A DNA stretch of 64,000 nucleotides from Pyrenula massariospora (Eukaryota; Ascomycota; Eurotiomycetes; Pyrenulales; Pyrenulaceae), in NCBI GenBank assembly GCA_021030905.1, contig JAGFMI010000016.1, positions 310,001-374,000 on the forward strand. The letters run 5' to 3'. The notes beneath the pieces were generated by a model that saw only the letters and a program-made list of their open reading frames with translations, had not been told where the DNA came from and searched no databases. Of the stretch, positions 1 to 11,106 are shown piece by piece. The translations under genes were made by a program, and so were the position numbers. Within the stretch, counting starts at the first letter, position 1. Every line of letters begins with the position of its first letter.

Positions 1-2798
1 CCGGACAAATCAGACAGTAGTTCCAAAGACTTATCGTTATGCCGTGATCGTCTTTTTGTGGCTGGAGGCAACGCTTCTCAAGCATGCACACAAGCTCAAA
101 GCTACAACGGCAAGGTTAGTGAGCTACACTACGCTTTCGAGGCTGATGTGGTCATGAGAGCGCCCCTTCAAGCGCAAAGCAGAAGCACTGAGTCGGCAAA
201 CAACTCTCTTTTGATTGAAAATTTGTGGATTTTGCAAGACCATCCCTCATCACGCCTCATATTCCTCGTCTCGTCGCCAGAGCGGACAATTGCGGGCCTC
301 TTTCAGGATCCATTCCAGGAAATGGAATATCTTGACGACAGAAACAATGACCTGGATCTCGTGCTAGACACTCGAACCCTCGCCGCCGCTTCTAATGGAG
401 ACACACATGCGATCCAAGTGACCCCACATGGAGTCAGTGTATTGAGCTTGTTGGATGACCCTCCACGCGCTGCTAAAGGACTTGCCCTTGAAAATCTAAT
501 AATCGCTGCTGCAATAGATGAGCAGGCGTCGCTGGTTGTTCTCGCTTCCAAGACCTCTTTAGGCGTCTACATTCGAGTTTACGGAGTATCTACAGATGCG
601 CAAAAGACCAGCATGCGAGAGATTGCCGAACCAATCAGCCTTTTGAATGATTTGTCAAGTTTGTTCGTAGCAAGAATGAATGATTGCATTTTTGTTTTCG
701 CCGGCATGAACAATGGTATCCTCGACGTTTTTGGAATGAAGGCCTCAGGGACCTTCTCACTCGCGTGCTCTCAAGATCTAAGGAGCGAAACGACAAGCTC
801 CGAAGCAAAGGCCATCGATAGCATCCTGCTACTATGCTCCTCAGCTCCCGGTGGATTTGACATCATGTGTGGTATGAGGAATGGCTGGCTTGTTCACATG
901 GGACTTGAAATTGACGATGATACTGCCTTCAAAGCTTCAAGTAAGAATTATGAATGAAAATCTCCACTTGCCAGATGCTAAGTGGCTAACATTCCGCACA
1001 GAGATTGTCGTGAGAGGCCGACAGCGCCTGGGTTTGACGGCGGTAAAGCTTACACCAGACACCAAATATTCAGGATCGGCCTTCGCTATTTGCGAATCAA
1101 GTACTTTCCTAATAAAATGCAACAGCAGCGGTCTAATCTCAGATTCTCAAGTGTTTCATGTAACACTACACGATAGGTTGATAGACCCTATGTATGAGCG
1201 ACAAACGGTATGTCCTAACTATTTCTCAACGAATTCTTCGTGCCCTAAAGGAAGACTAGATCCAGTGTGACCTACAGAGAGTTCATGCAATTTCCCGCAT
1301 CAACGATCTTTACGAAGTTTGGTACGAAGATGGGAAAAGAGAGAATGAAAGGATGAAGGTCGTTGATACTGAGGGTTCCAGAGGCTGGTTAGTCTGTGTC
1401 GCTGAAGAAGAGTTGAAGTTCAGTCGACTTTCTATTAGGCCAAAATGCATACCCGAACAAACCTTTCTCAATAGCAATCCGACTTGCTTGACTTATTCGA
1501 AAAGGTTGAAAAAGATTATTGCTGGAGTCGAACGGGCCACGATCGAGAATGGACGACGAGCTGTCCGTCCGTCTTTGGTGACGTTCCAACCAGATCGGGC
1601 AGAAGGCTCTCCTCTATCTAACTTGGAGGCGAATACAAATTTCGGTAAAGCAGGGGAAAGAATATCGCATATGATAGCCTGGCGGCCGTTTTGGGACCAC
1701 AACGAGCACGGGAAGCCCATCGAGCACGAGTTGGTCATCGTCGCTTCCAACAGCGAACAGGACGGCCGAATAATGTTCTTCAAGACGCACAGGACTGAGA
1801 GATCTGAGCCAGAATTGAGTCTCAGTACTGCATGGTCATTTCCAGAACAGATCGTCCATCGACTAGCCCCCTTCGGGGACACGTCCCTGCTCTTTGGTGT
1901 TGGTGATTCTTTGATCCTGCAGGTATTGGAAAAAGAGTCGAAAAGGTGGCGTTACGTTTGTGAATATATCCTACCTTCGCCTGCCGTTTCAATAGCAGTT
2001 TTCAGACCGCTCGTTTACGTCACAACGGAACTTCACTCGTTGCATATCTTGAAAGTAACTGCTGATGAGCAATTCGTGCTTGTCGAATCAGCACCGACAG
2101 CTCTGAGCAATATGTACTTGCCTCAACCAAGGTCAGCTCTGCCAAACCTCGATAGGCTATTGACATCACCAACGTCCATTGCAATATCTTGGCAGGAGCT
2201 ATCAGGTCGTGGGCCGCTGATCTTGACGTCCAGCGGAGGAACTTTGTCGTGTTTGAGCATGCGACAGGAACTGGAACAGGTCATGGCTCCAACTTACACA
2301 AATGCAAGCGAAACATCTTCCAGGATCGATAATTCTTCCTTCTGCCGCGTACTATTTCAGGCAAAGCTAGGATATAACATCCACAAGCTGGAACTCGTCG
2401 CTGAAAACACTATCTATGGGGCAACGCTAGATGGGGCGGTGCTTCAACTAACTCTCCTTAGTGAAGAGGAGCTGGAGCTTTTGAGGTTTCTCCGAGACCT
2501 GATGTCACAGGATACGAGAGGTCCAGGCTTTCGAAGAATTTCCTCGTTTGAATATAGAAGGCATAAGAGCAGGAATCAAACAAGCTCTGGTGAAGACAAA
2601 TTTATTGATGGAGACGTTTTGCTCGATCTGCTCGACTTTAGCGGTGAAGATCTGGATCGACTACTATCGATGCGACCACGCGAACAATTTCGCTCCCTTG
2701 TGAGGGCTGTCGTAGGCAACGAGGACAATTACAAGGTTGCCGTCATGACTTGGTTGTGGAGGATGTTGCAGACGCGTCTGAAAGATCACATTAATTGA
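1..2798 (+). CDS. CPSF-A/DDB1-like multi-propeller protein, 5' truncated
   Basis: The reading frame is open to the left edge, so the start lies outside the window. Modelled exons: <1-940, 1002-1207 and 1278-2798. The first intron is GTAAGA...CACAG with a GCTAAC branch site; the second starts GTATGT at 1208 and can end at 1265 or 1277, both in frame. The visible part is about 860 residues of beta-rich sequence without catalytic motifs. The C-terminus carries an FIDGDVLLDLLDF-like stretch that recalls the FIDGDLIE segment near the end of DDB1 and the CPSF-A/Rse1 family, and upstream sequence resembles the MMS1-type N-terminal propeller region. Such proteins are scaffolds in ubiquitin ligases, splicing or 3' processing. 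I infer superfamily membership from memory of the motifs; the exact orthologue (MMS1-like or another) is not resolved. Confidence 0.7.
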
Positions 2799-3353
2799 CG
2801 CACTTGCAGGTGAATGTTCCTTGGATGCGTTGAAGAAATAACAGTAATTGGATGGAAAGCAATTTCGCTCACCCTTCTATGGCGGCTATGGAGAACGTTC
2901 ACGGTCCTCAGATTGTCTGAATCAGATTTGCCTGTGCTATCTTGCTACAGGCCTCGATCCAACCAGCTTGCCTATTGTCTAGACACTCTAGTTGTTGGGC
3001 GTTAGCTGGTCGGCTTAGTTGAGGCTTGCGTGAGCTGGCATTGGTAGCACTAGCAAGGACTAGGTGGTAACGGACTTATGGGGCTCTGCTCGTAAACCCC
3101 GCTCCCCGCACGCGCCCGCAGCCTGTTGCATCACTTCCTCTTACGGCGGCTGTTCTCGCACAGCATCAGATAAATTTGCTCCAAATCCCACCGTTCTTTA
3201 CTCCAGATTTAGGCTGTGAGGTCGCAAACGGAATCAAAGCCCCTGGAGTGCTTCTGTCATCACACACTCAAAGCTGTTGGCCTTTACTCTCGATTTCAAA
3301 AAATTTTCACGACCTGCACAAAGATTTGACAGCTGAACCCTTATCCCGAGAAG
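2799..3353. other. Intergenic, propeller protein to eIF5B
   Basis: 555 nt between two same-strand genes. It should hold the terminator of the upstream gene and the promoter and leader of eIF5B. I see no conserved ORF or RNA gene. Confidence 0.6.
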
Positions 3354-6300
3354 ATGGCTCCAAAGAAGAAAGGAAACAAAAAGCAAGCTGACGACTGGGA
3401 AAGTGAGCTTGGGGAGACACCAGCTGCAGCGAGCACACAAGAAGAGCAAGCTGAGCCCGTCGAAGCGAAGAGCGAAGCCGAGGTTGATCCTGAAAAAGAG
3501 TTTGAAGGTGGTGGATTACTTGCGGCACTGAAGAAGAACAAGAACAAGAAGGCGAAAAAAGGCAAGCCAGTGGAAGATTTCGTGCAAGGAGAAGACCCGC
3601 CTGGGCTCATTGGAGCTGATGCGACAGCTGCCCCGATAGTGGCCAAAGCCCCGGAAGAGGCTACCTTCGAGGACGACGATAATGCTAAGAGACCTGCTGG
3701 TGGAAAGAAGCCACCAGGAAATGTGGTAGGGGACGATGTAGACGACGACGTTGACGAAGGGGGTAAGGTGAAGTCTAAGAAGGAGAAGGAGAAGGAGAAG
3801 AGAGAGAGGGAAAAGCAGCGGAAAAAGGAGCAGGCACGTCGAACCTGACATCTTTACCTTGATCTTTTTGGGCTGTCACTCTAACCTTTGGGTAGGCCGC
3901 TAAGAAGAAAACAGCAGCACCGGCACCTCAAGCGCCAAAGCCGGAGCCTGCTCAAGCCACTGCTGAAGCGAAAGTACAACCTACGGCTCCCCCTGTCACA
4001 ACGGACAAGAAGAAGAAAGTTCCGGCTCACCTCGCTGCAATCCAAAAGCAACAAGAGGCGCTCCGAAAGCAGCAAGAACAGCAGGCCCAGCAAGCAGCTG
4101 AAGAGAAGGCGTTGGAAGAAGAGCGATTAGCAAAGATAGCGGAGGAGGAACGCCGCAAGGAAGAGGCGAGAGCCCGGAGAAAAGAAAAGGAGAAGGAGAA
4201 GCGAGAACAATTGAAAAAGGAAGGAAAGTTCCTCACGAAAGCAGAGAAAGATCGCAAGGCACAGCAGGAGCTGCGAATGAAGCAGATGCTTGATGCCGGG
4301 GTCAAGGTAGCTGGTCTTGATGCTGGCCCTACCGATAAGAAAAAGCCCGCTTTTGAGAAGAAAAGAAAAGGCCCTAAGAAAGAAGACGACGACCTTGAAG
4401 CAGCTGCAGAACGGGCACGAGCACAGGCCGAAGCAAATGAAGCAGAGAGGCAGCGCATCGCGCGCGATGAAGCAGAGGCTCGCGCCGCCGTAGAGGCTGA
4501 GGCGCGTGCTAAAAAGGAAGAGAGCGATGAAGTCGAGGATTGGGAGCAGATCGCAGATGCCGACAATGTTAAAGATAGCTGGGACGCTGACTCTGACGAG
4601 GACAAGACAGCGGCCAAAACCAATCCCAAGGATGCTTCTAAAGCAAATGGAGCAGCGCCATCATCTTTACCTATACGCGAAGCTTCCATAGCAAACCCCG
4701 AAAGCTCTGCTGAAACATCTGAATCAGAGTCTGAAGAGTCAAGTTCCGAGGATGAGAAGGGAACCTCGACCCAAAAGGCGATCGCGCAAAAGAAAGCAGA
4801 GGCTGCCGAAAGACGGCGGAAGGCGCATGAAGAAGCTCTGGCAGCACGATCGAAAGATAATCTCCGTTCTCCTATTTGTTGTATTCTTGGACATGTTGAT
4901 ACCGGGAAAACGAAACTTCTTGACAAGGTTAGACAGACCAACGTCCAAGAAGGTGAAGCTGGCGGGATCACTCAACAAATAGGAGCGACGTATTTCCCCG
5001 TTGATGCGCTTCAGACGAAGACGGCAGTCGTGAATAAGGATGGAAAGTTTGAATTCAAGGTTCCTGGGCTTCTTGTGATTGATACTCCTGGACACGAATC
5101 TTTCTCGAATCTACGGTCTCGGGGATCGTCTCTCTGTAATATTGCTATTCTTGTGGTCGACATTATGCACGGTCTTGAACCTCAGACATTAGAGTCTATG
5201 CGGTTGCTGCGTGACCGAAAGACTCCCTTCATTGTTGCGCTTAATAAGATCGACCGTCTCTACGGCTGGAAGAAGATTGACAACAACGGGTTCCAGGACA
5301 GTTTGGCCATGCAGAACAAAGGAGTGCAGGCTGAATTTCAGAAGAGGTTAGAAGACACCAAAGTCGCATTTTCCGAACAGGGTTTCAACTCGGAGCTCTA
5401 TTACGAAAATAAATCTATGGCCAAGTTTGTATCCTTGGTGCCGACGTCGGCGCACACAGGCGAAGGCGTTCCGGACATGCTCAAACTCTTGGTTTCCCTG
5501 ACACAAGAGCGAATGACAACTTCGCTCATGTATCTTTCGGAAGTCGAATGTACAGTTCTGGAAGTCAAGGTGATTGAGGGGCTCGGCACGACCATTGACG
5601 TTGTCCTCTCTAACGGCATCCTGCGGGAAGGTGATCGCATTGTTTTATGTGGTCTCAACGGGCCCATCAGTACCAACATTAGAGCCTTGCTGACCCCTGC
5701 CCCTTTGAAAGAATTACGATTGAAGTCAGCCTACGTGCACAATAAAGAGGTGAAGGCCTCGCTGGGAGTCAAAATCGCGGCCAACGATCTTGAAGGCGCC
5801 ATTGCAGGATCTCGACTGCTTGTTGTCGGACCAGGGGATGACGAGGAAGACCTTGAGGAAGAAGTTATGTCTGATCTAGAGCAGCTGCTCGGCAAGGTGT
5901 CTAAGGATCATCGTGGAGTCAGTGTCCAAGCATCGACATTGGGATCTCTCGAGGCGCTACTTGAATTTCTGAGGGTCTCTAAGATTCCTGTAGCCAACAT
6001 CTCTATTGGGCCTGTGTACAAGCGCGATGTGATGATGGCCGGGACTATGCTTGAAAAGGCCAAAGAGTATGCTGTGATGCTCTGCTTCGACGTTAAGGTC
6101 GATAAAGAGGCGCAAGCGTATGCGGAGGAAGTTGGGGTCAAGATCTTCACCGCAGACATTATCTACCACCTGTTCGATGACTTTACAAAGCACATGGCCG
6201 AGCTAGCTGAGCAAAGGAAAGAGGACAGCAAGATGCACGCGGTCTTCCCATGCATTCTGAATCCCGTGGCCGTTTTCAACAAGAAAGACCCCATAGTGGT

Positions 6301-6700
6301 GGGAGTTGACGTGGTCGAGGGCAACCTGAGGCTACTTACACCGATTGCAGCAGTTAAAATTAACCCAGTCACCAAGGTCAAAGAAGTCGTCACTCTTGGT
6401 AGAGTGTATGTTGGATCCACCCCAATGCTTTGAACTTGCTAACTGTACCATAGATCATCGATCGAACGTGACCACAAACAGATAACCGTATGCAAAAAAG
6501 GGCAGCCAGCGGTAGCGGTGAAAATCGAAGGCGCGAATCAGCCGTTATATGGACGCCAGCTCGAGGAGAAAGACATCTTGTATTCGCTCATCTCCCGGCA
6601 ATCTATAGATACGCTGAAGGAGTTTTACAGAGACGAGATGAAGGCGGATGATTGGGCGTTGATCCAAAAGAAACTGAAACCTCTGTTTGATGTGCAATGA
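3354..6700 (+). CDS. FUN12: Translation initiation factor eIF5B
   Basis: Universal GTPase that joins the 60S subunit to the 48S complex. Exons 3354-3833, 3896-6405 and 6454-6700 give 1078 residues, normal for fungal eIF5B. The N-terminal ~480 residues are the typical Lys/Glu-rich charged, disordered region. The G domain follows: G1 GHVDTGKT near residue 492, G3 DTPGHE near 556, G4 NKID near 609; domains II-IV then run to the C-terminus, ending in an [14 protein letters not shown]-type stretch and a helical tail. Intron 2 (6406-6453, GTATGT, branch GCTAAC) restores the conserved LGRVSSIERD join. Intron 1 appears to use a GC donor (CAG|GCACGT, 3834) and joins KKEQ to AAKKK; a GT alternative at 3768 would delete a conserved Lys-rich segment. 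The identification is firm; only the first donor is open. Confidence 0.96.
3834..3895 (+). other. Probable GC-AG intron in eIF5B
   Basis: 62 nt, CAG|GCACGT donor, CTCTAAC-type branch site near 3880 and GTAG acceptor. Exon 1 is in frame 3 and exon 2 in frame 2 of the window; the only nearby GT (3838) gives the wrong phase and an immediate TAA. Confidence 0.75.
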
Positions 6701-7330
6701 TGCGGTGTGGGAAAAGCGGCGTTTTAGGGCATTGCAACGGAGTGTCGGCGACAAAGGTATATAGATGGTCACAGCCATGTTTGTTTGATAGCTTACTTTA
6801 CACTTATTACTATTATTATGGCCCAAAATCAAATCACGAACACGTTGAAGTGTGATCCGATGTGGCAGATCACGTGACTATAAGGGGTCGTGGGGGTGTC
6901 GGCCGGCGAATAGCCTTCCGGGTGGGTTGAGGGCGGACGGCCGCTCTAATCCCTTATAAGCGTGTTCTAATCCTTTTACGGCAAAAGGCCCTCAACCTCT
7001 CTCGGCACAGTTGCCCTCGGTAGGTTGCATCCCGAGACTCCACTGATAGCTCTGCAAGCGCCATCACGCACTATGGTGCTCTTGCTTTATGTGCCGCTGC
7101 GGAAATTCGTCCTTCACACTCCTTCATTACTAGCCTAAAAGTCCGTGGTCGTTCTTTCGAATTTGTTGACCGCCGTTGCGCTTTCATCCTTTCAAAGGCC
7201 CGGCTTTGACTTCTCAACTTTCCCTGTGTGCGAAGCTTAATTGACTGCTAAGAACATTTTGTTTGCTCTCGAAGGGACACTTTCGGTGTAGCTAATCTCG
7301 ACTATCCCCGGGCTTCGAGGGCATAATACC
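6701..7330. promoter_or_regulatory. ERG5 upstream region with E-box and short uORF
   Basis: 630 nt between eIF5B and ERG5. It contains TCACGTGA at 6870-6877 (a perfect CACGTG-centred palindrome) and pyrimidine-rich stretches at 6980-7200. A 21-codon ORF (7073-7138, ATG to TAA) lies about 190 nt before the ERG5 start and would be an upstream ORF if the leader reaches that far. Whether these act on ERG5 is inference. Confidence 0.45.
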
Positions 7331-9085
7331 ATGGACGCGTTTAACAGAGGTTTTGCGTCACCATCAGCGAATGCCAATTACAAACCACCCCTGCCTGACA
7401 ATGCATCCGGTCTGCTGTCACATCTTTCCCGAGGGATCAATGGCTGGACAACTGTATTAACGCTGCTTTTAATGCTTGTTGCATATGATCAATGTTAGAT
7501 ACATCAATTAAGATTCTGTGTAGAAGCACGCGAAGCTGACGCAACACCAGTTTCATACATCCTCCAAAAAGGTACAATCGTAGGACCGTCATTGAAGCTA
7601 CCATTTATGGGCCCCTTTCTTGAATCAATCAATCCCAAGTTCGAGAAATACGTCGCAAAATGGGCTAGTGGAGAGTTGAGCTGCGTTTCTGTATTTCATA
7701 AGTGAGTTCTTGTTGAGAAGACCTATACATTATGCATAACCATCTCTCAGATTCGTGGTCATCGCGTCTACTCGGGACATGGCACGCAAAGTGTTCAATT
7801 CGCCCACCTTTGTCAAACCATGCGTCGTCGATGTGGCTTGCAAGCTCCTTAGACCAACCAACTGGGTCTTCCTAGACGGTAAAGCTCATGTTGAATATCG
7901 TAAAGGGCTTAACGGTCTCTTTACACGCCAAGCGCTCGAGTCTTATCTGCCCGGCCAGGAGGAGGTGTATGAGAAGTACTTCGCTGAATTTGTCAAAATT
8001 TCGTCAGATGCAGGTTCGAAGCCAAAGCCGTGGATGCCAACGTTCCGAGAGTTGATGTGCGCCGTATCGTGTAGGACATTCGTCGGCCACTATATGACAG
8101 AAAAGGCTGTCAAGAAGGTGGCGGATGATTTCTATCTCGTTACTGCGGCTCTGGAACTTGTTAACTTTCCGATCATCATCCCATTCACGAAAACTTGGTA
8201 CGGCAAGAAGGCGGCGGATATGATCCTCAACGAGTTTGCGAAATGCGCAGCTAAAAGTAAGATACGGATGGCCGCTGGCGGCAGTGTTACCTGCACCATG
8301 GATGCCTGGATCCAGTCGATGCAGGAGTCCGCAAAGTATCGGGAGAAAATCGCAAAGGGAATACCAGTTGATGATTCGGAAAAACCTTCGATGCTTCTTC
8401 GTGAGTTCAGCGACTACGAGATTTCCATGACGATATTCACTTTCCTTTTCGCTTCCCAAGATGCCACAAGCAGTGCTTGTACATGGCTCTTCCAGATCAT
8501 GGCTGACCGACCAGACCTCTTGGATAAGGTTCGGGAAGAAAATCTTCAATTAAGAGGTGGGGATAGGAATGCCCGCTTTAGTATGGACCTTCTCGAGAAG
8601 ATGACATACACGCGAGCCATTGTCAAAGAGACGCTCCGATACAGACCCCCTGTCATCATGGTCCCTTATCTGGCAAAGAAGGACTTTCCAATCACGGACG
8701 GTTATACTGTGAAAAAAGGATCGATGGTGATACCCAGCGTGTGGCCAGCTACGCATGATCCCGAAGCGTATCCAAACCCGGATTCATTCGAACCAGAGCG
8801 GTGGCTTACTGGAGATGCTGAAAAGTCTTCGAAGAATTGGCTGGTCTTTGGTACTGGCCCACATTACTGCCTGGGACAAAACTACGCTCAACTGAATTTG
8901 ATTGCAATGATCGGAAAGGCGAGCATGTTCTTGGATTGGGAGCATCGCGCAACACCACTGTCAGAAGACATCAAAGTTTTTGCGACGATATTTCCGCAGG
9001 TAAGCCGTTTCGCCTCAACTTCCGTTTACCCTGTGCTAATAAAGAGCAGGACGATTGTCCCCTCGTGTTTTCAAAGCGAGCATGA
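7331..9085 (+). CDS. ERG5: Sterol C-22 desaturase, cytochrome P450 CYP61
   Basis: Introduces the C22-C23 double bond late in ergosterol synthesis at the ER. Exons 7331-7493, 7551-7701, 7751-8999 and 9050-9085 give 532 residues, the usual ERG5 length. An N-terminal membrane anchor ([15 protein letters not shown]) is followed by the P450 fold: I-helix [10 protein letters not shown] near residue 337, ExxR in KETLRYRPP near 397-400, PERW motif, and the haem loop [11 protein letters not shown] with the Cys ligand near 478. The last exon of only 36 nt encodes [11 protein letters not shown], the family's conserved tail; reading past its donor gives a non-homologous end, which supports the splice. 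All donors are GT (GTTAGA, GTGAGT, GTAAGC). The I-helix and haem loop are of the ERG5 type and not the ERG11 type. Confidence 0.97.
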
Positions 9086-9509
9086 CATGATTGACGACAA
9101 TCGTTAAACGTGAGCAGGCGAAGGCGCTGAATTGTATATAGCACAAAGACACATCCAGCCTGTGTCTAGTCATTAGCCAGACTCGAGCAGGCGTTGGACT
9201 TACTTGATAAAGACGAGTGGGGTTTAGAGGCCGTGCCCAACCCTAGGAATCTAATAGACTTACTGGTGATCAGAATTTCAATTTTAGTCAAGCTGAACAA
9301 AATGAAATATCATGAGCGGTAGACTACTACAATTCTCGACAAGTATTGTGTCGTTTCCACAACCAATTAAAAGACTGATTCGCCGACGTCATTTAGCGTA
9401 GTCGGTGTAATCACGTGATTAGTCAAAGTGGACCTACTAATACACCTCAGATACCCAGGTATTCCCCATTTTAGACATCTCTACATTCAAGCATGCTTCC
9501 GAGCAGAGA
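9086..9509. promoter_or_regulatory. Intergenic ERG5 to L2HGDH with 14-bp palindrome
   Basis: 424 nt. It holds TAATCACGTGATTA at 9408-9421, a perfect palindrome centred on CACGTG, 88 nt before the next start codon. CACGTG is the core bound by bHLH factors such as Cbf1 and SREBP-type proteins. No ORF of interest. Confidence 0.5.
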
Positions 9510-10873
9510 ATGCTATCGAGGCCACTGCGTCGATGTTGCCGAAATGCAACCCTATCGCGCTCGATATCAACAACTAGCCCCCGAGGCGTCGACTTCACCC
9601 ATGCGGTATTTCTTCCCCCAACCGATCATTTTCATTCATTCTAGATAGATGCTCGCGATGCTCTAAGAGGACTCTGTTAATAATCATGATAGGTGATCGG
9701 CGGCGGTGCAGTGGGTTTGGCCATTGCTCGCCGTTTGGCTTCCCATGAAGACGAATCAACGGTCCTGTTGGAAAGACATGGCTCAGTAGGGACTGAGACT
9801 TCCAGCCGGAATTCGGAGGTAAATGCCATGTTTTTATCTCAAGCTTCGCATCTTTCTCACCTTCAGAACTCAAGGTCATACATGCAGGGCTGTACTATGG
9901 CCATGATTCCTTGAAAACGAAGCTATGTCTCAAAGGGAAGCAGATGATGTATGACCTCTGCAGGGCGCAGGGCATACCCCATCGGAACACCAAGAAATGG
10001 ATTCTCGCACAGGACGAGCAGCAGATGGGCGAGCTGAACAAAGTCCACGATTTTGCACAGTCCATCGACGTGCCAACGAGGTTCCTCTCCCAGGACGAGG
10101 TCAAGATTAGAGAACCAGATGTCCGCGCCGAGGCCGGTGTACTGGAGAGCGAATCAACCGGCATCGTAGACAGCCACGCCTACATGCAATACCTAGAAGG
10201 CGACTTCACCAACCTCGGCGGCGAATGCATCTTCCACACCCCGGTATGTCGCATCGAGCCCCTCAACGCCGGCAAAGACGGCTACGCTCTCTACACCCTC
10301 GACCCGCACACCGGCGCCGAACAACCCCCCATCACAACCTCCACCCTAATCAACAGCGCCGGCCTCTCCGCCTGCGCCATCAACAACATGCTCCTCCCCC
10401 CCTCCCGCCACCGCACCCCCTTCTACGCCAAGGGCACTTACTACTCCTACTCAGCCCCTTCCCCAAAGCCAACCACCCTCCTCTACCCCGCCCCCGTCCC
10501 CGGCCACGCCGGCCTCGGCACCCACCTCACCCTCGACCTCGCCGGCCGCGTCCGCTTCGGGCCCGACGTCGAATACGTCCCCGACCCCACCGATCTCTCC
10601 CCCAACCCCGCTCGCCTCAACGAAGCTATCGAGATGATCAGGACGTACCTGCCCCGCGTCGACCCGGACGCGATCGGGCTCGACTACTGCGGCATCCGCC
10701 CCAAGCTCGGCCGCGACAGCAGCGCGCTCGCGGGGACGAAGGGGTTTCAGGACTTCGTGATCCGGACCGAGGAGGGGCTGACGGGGTTTGTGAATCTGCT
10801 GGGGATCGAGAGTCCCGGGTTGACGGCGAGTCTGGCGATTGCGGAGATGGTGGAGGGGTTGTTGTATAGGTAG
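9510..10873 (+). CDS. FAD oxidoreductase, L-2-hydroxyglutarate dehydrogenase type
   Basis: Exons 9510-9605, 9693-9818 and 9875-10873 encode 406 residues. Residues 1-30 are rich in Arg/Ser/Thr without acids until the DFTHA stretch, as expected of a mitochondrial presequence. The FAD-binding motif [17 protein letters not shown] follows at once, split from the presequence by intron 1, and then [19 protein letters not shown], which is characteristic of L-2-hydroxyglutarate dehydrogenase (D-amino-acid-oxidase/DAO superfamily). The enzyme would oxidise L-2-hydroxyglutarate to 2-oxoglutarate in mitochondria. Start chosen because it gives the leader in frame and is the first usable ATG after the E-box. 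Exon 3 is unusually C-rich at third positions from about 10200 to 10620 and then turns G-rich, unlike the first exons. Superfamily certain; substrate by motif likeness. Confidence 0.88.
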
Positions 10874-11106
10874 GTTGGGGGGGTGGAGAGGATGACATTT
10901 CAGGAGCGGTGGGCGATGTGATGGGGTGTTGGTTTTGTCTGCGTGTTTGAGGGCAGGGAAGATTTCACTGGATGTGCAGCATATTTCGCTACGTCGGGGG
11001 CATTTTGTTCACAGGAGGTCATGTGTCGCTTGATAGGAGCAGCACAGCTCGCAAGCTCTATCTTGTACATACGCTTAGTTCATTGTAGCGCGAAGAACAT
11101 TCCCTC

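Noticed and set aside
10225-10869. 214-codon ORF in another frame of the L2HGDH exon, Arg/Pro/His-rich
   Set aside because: It exists because the C-rich third positions of the real gene remove stops in the other frames; composition is that of a shadow ORF.
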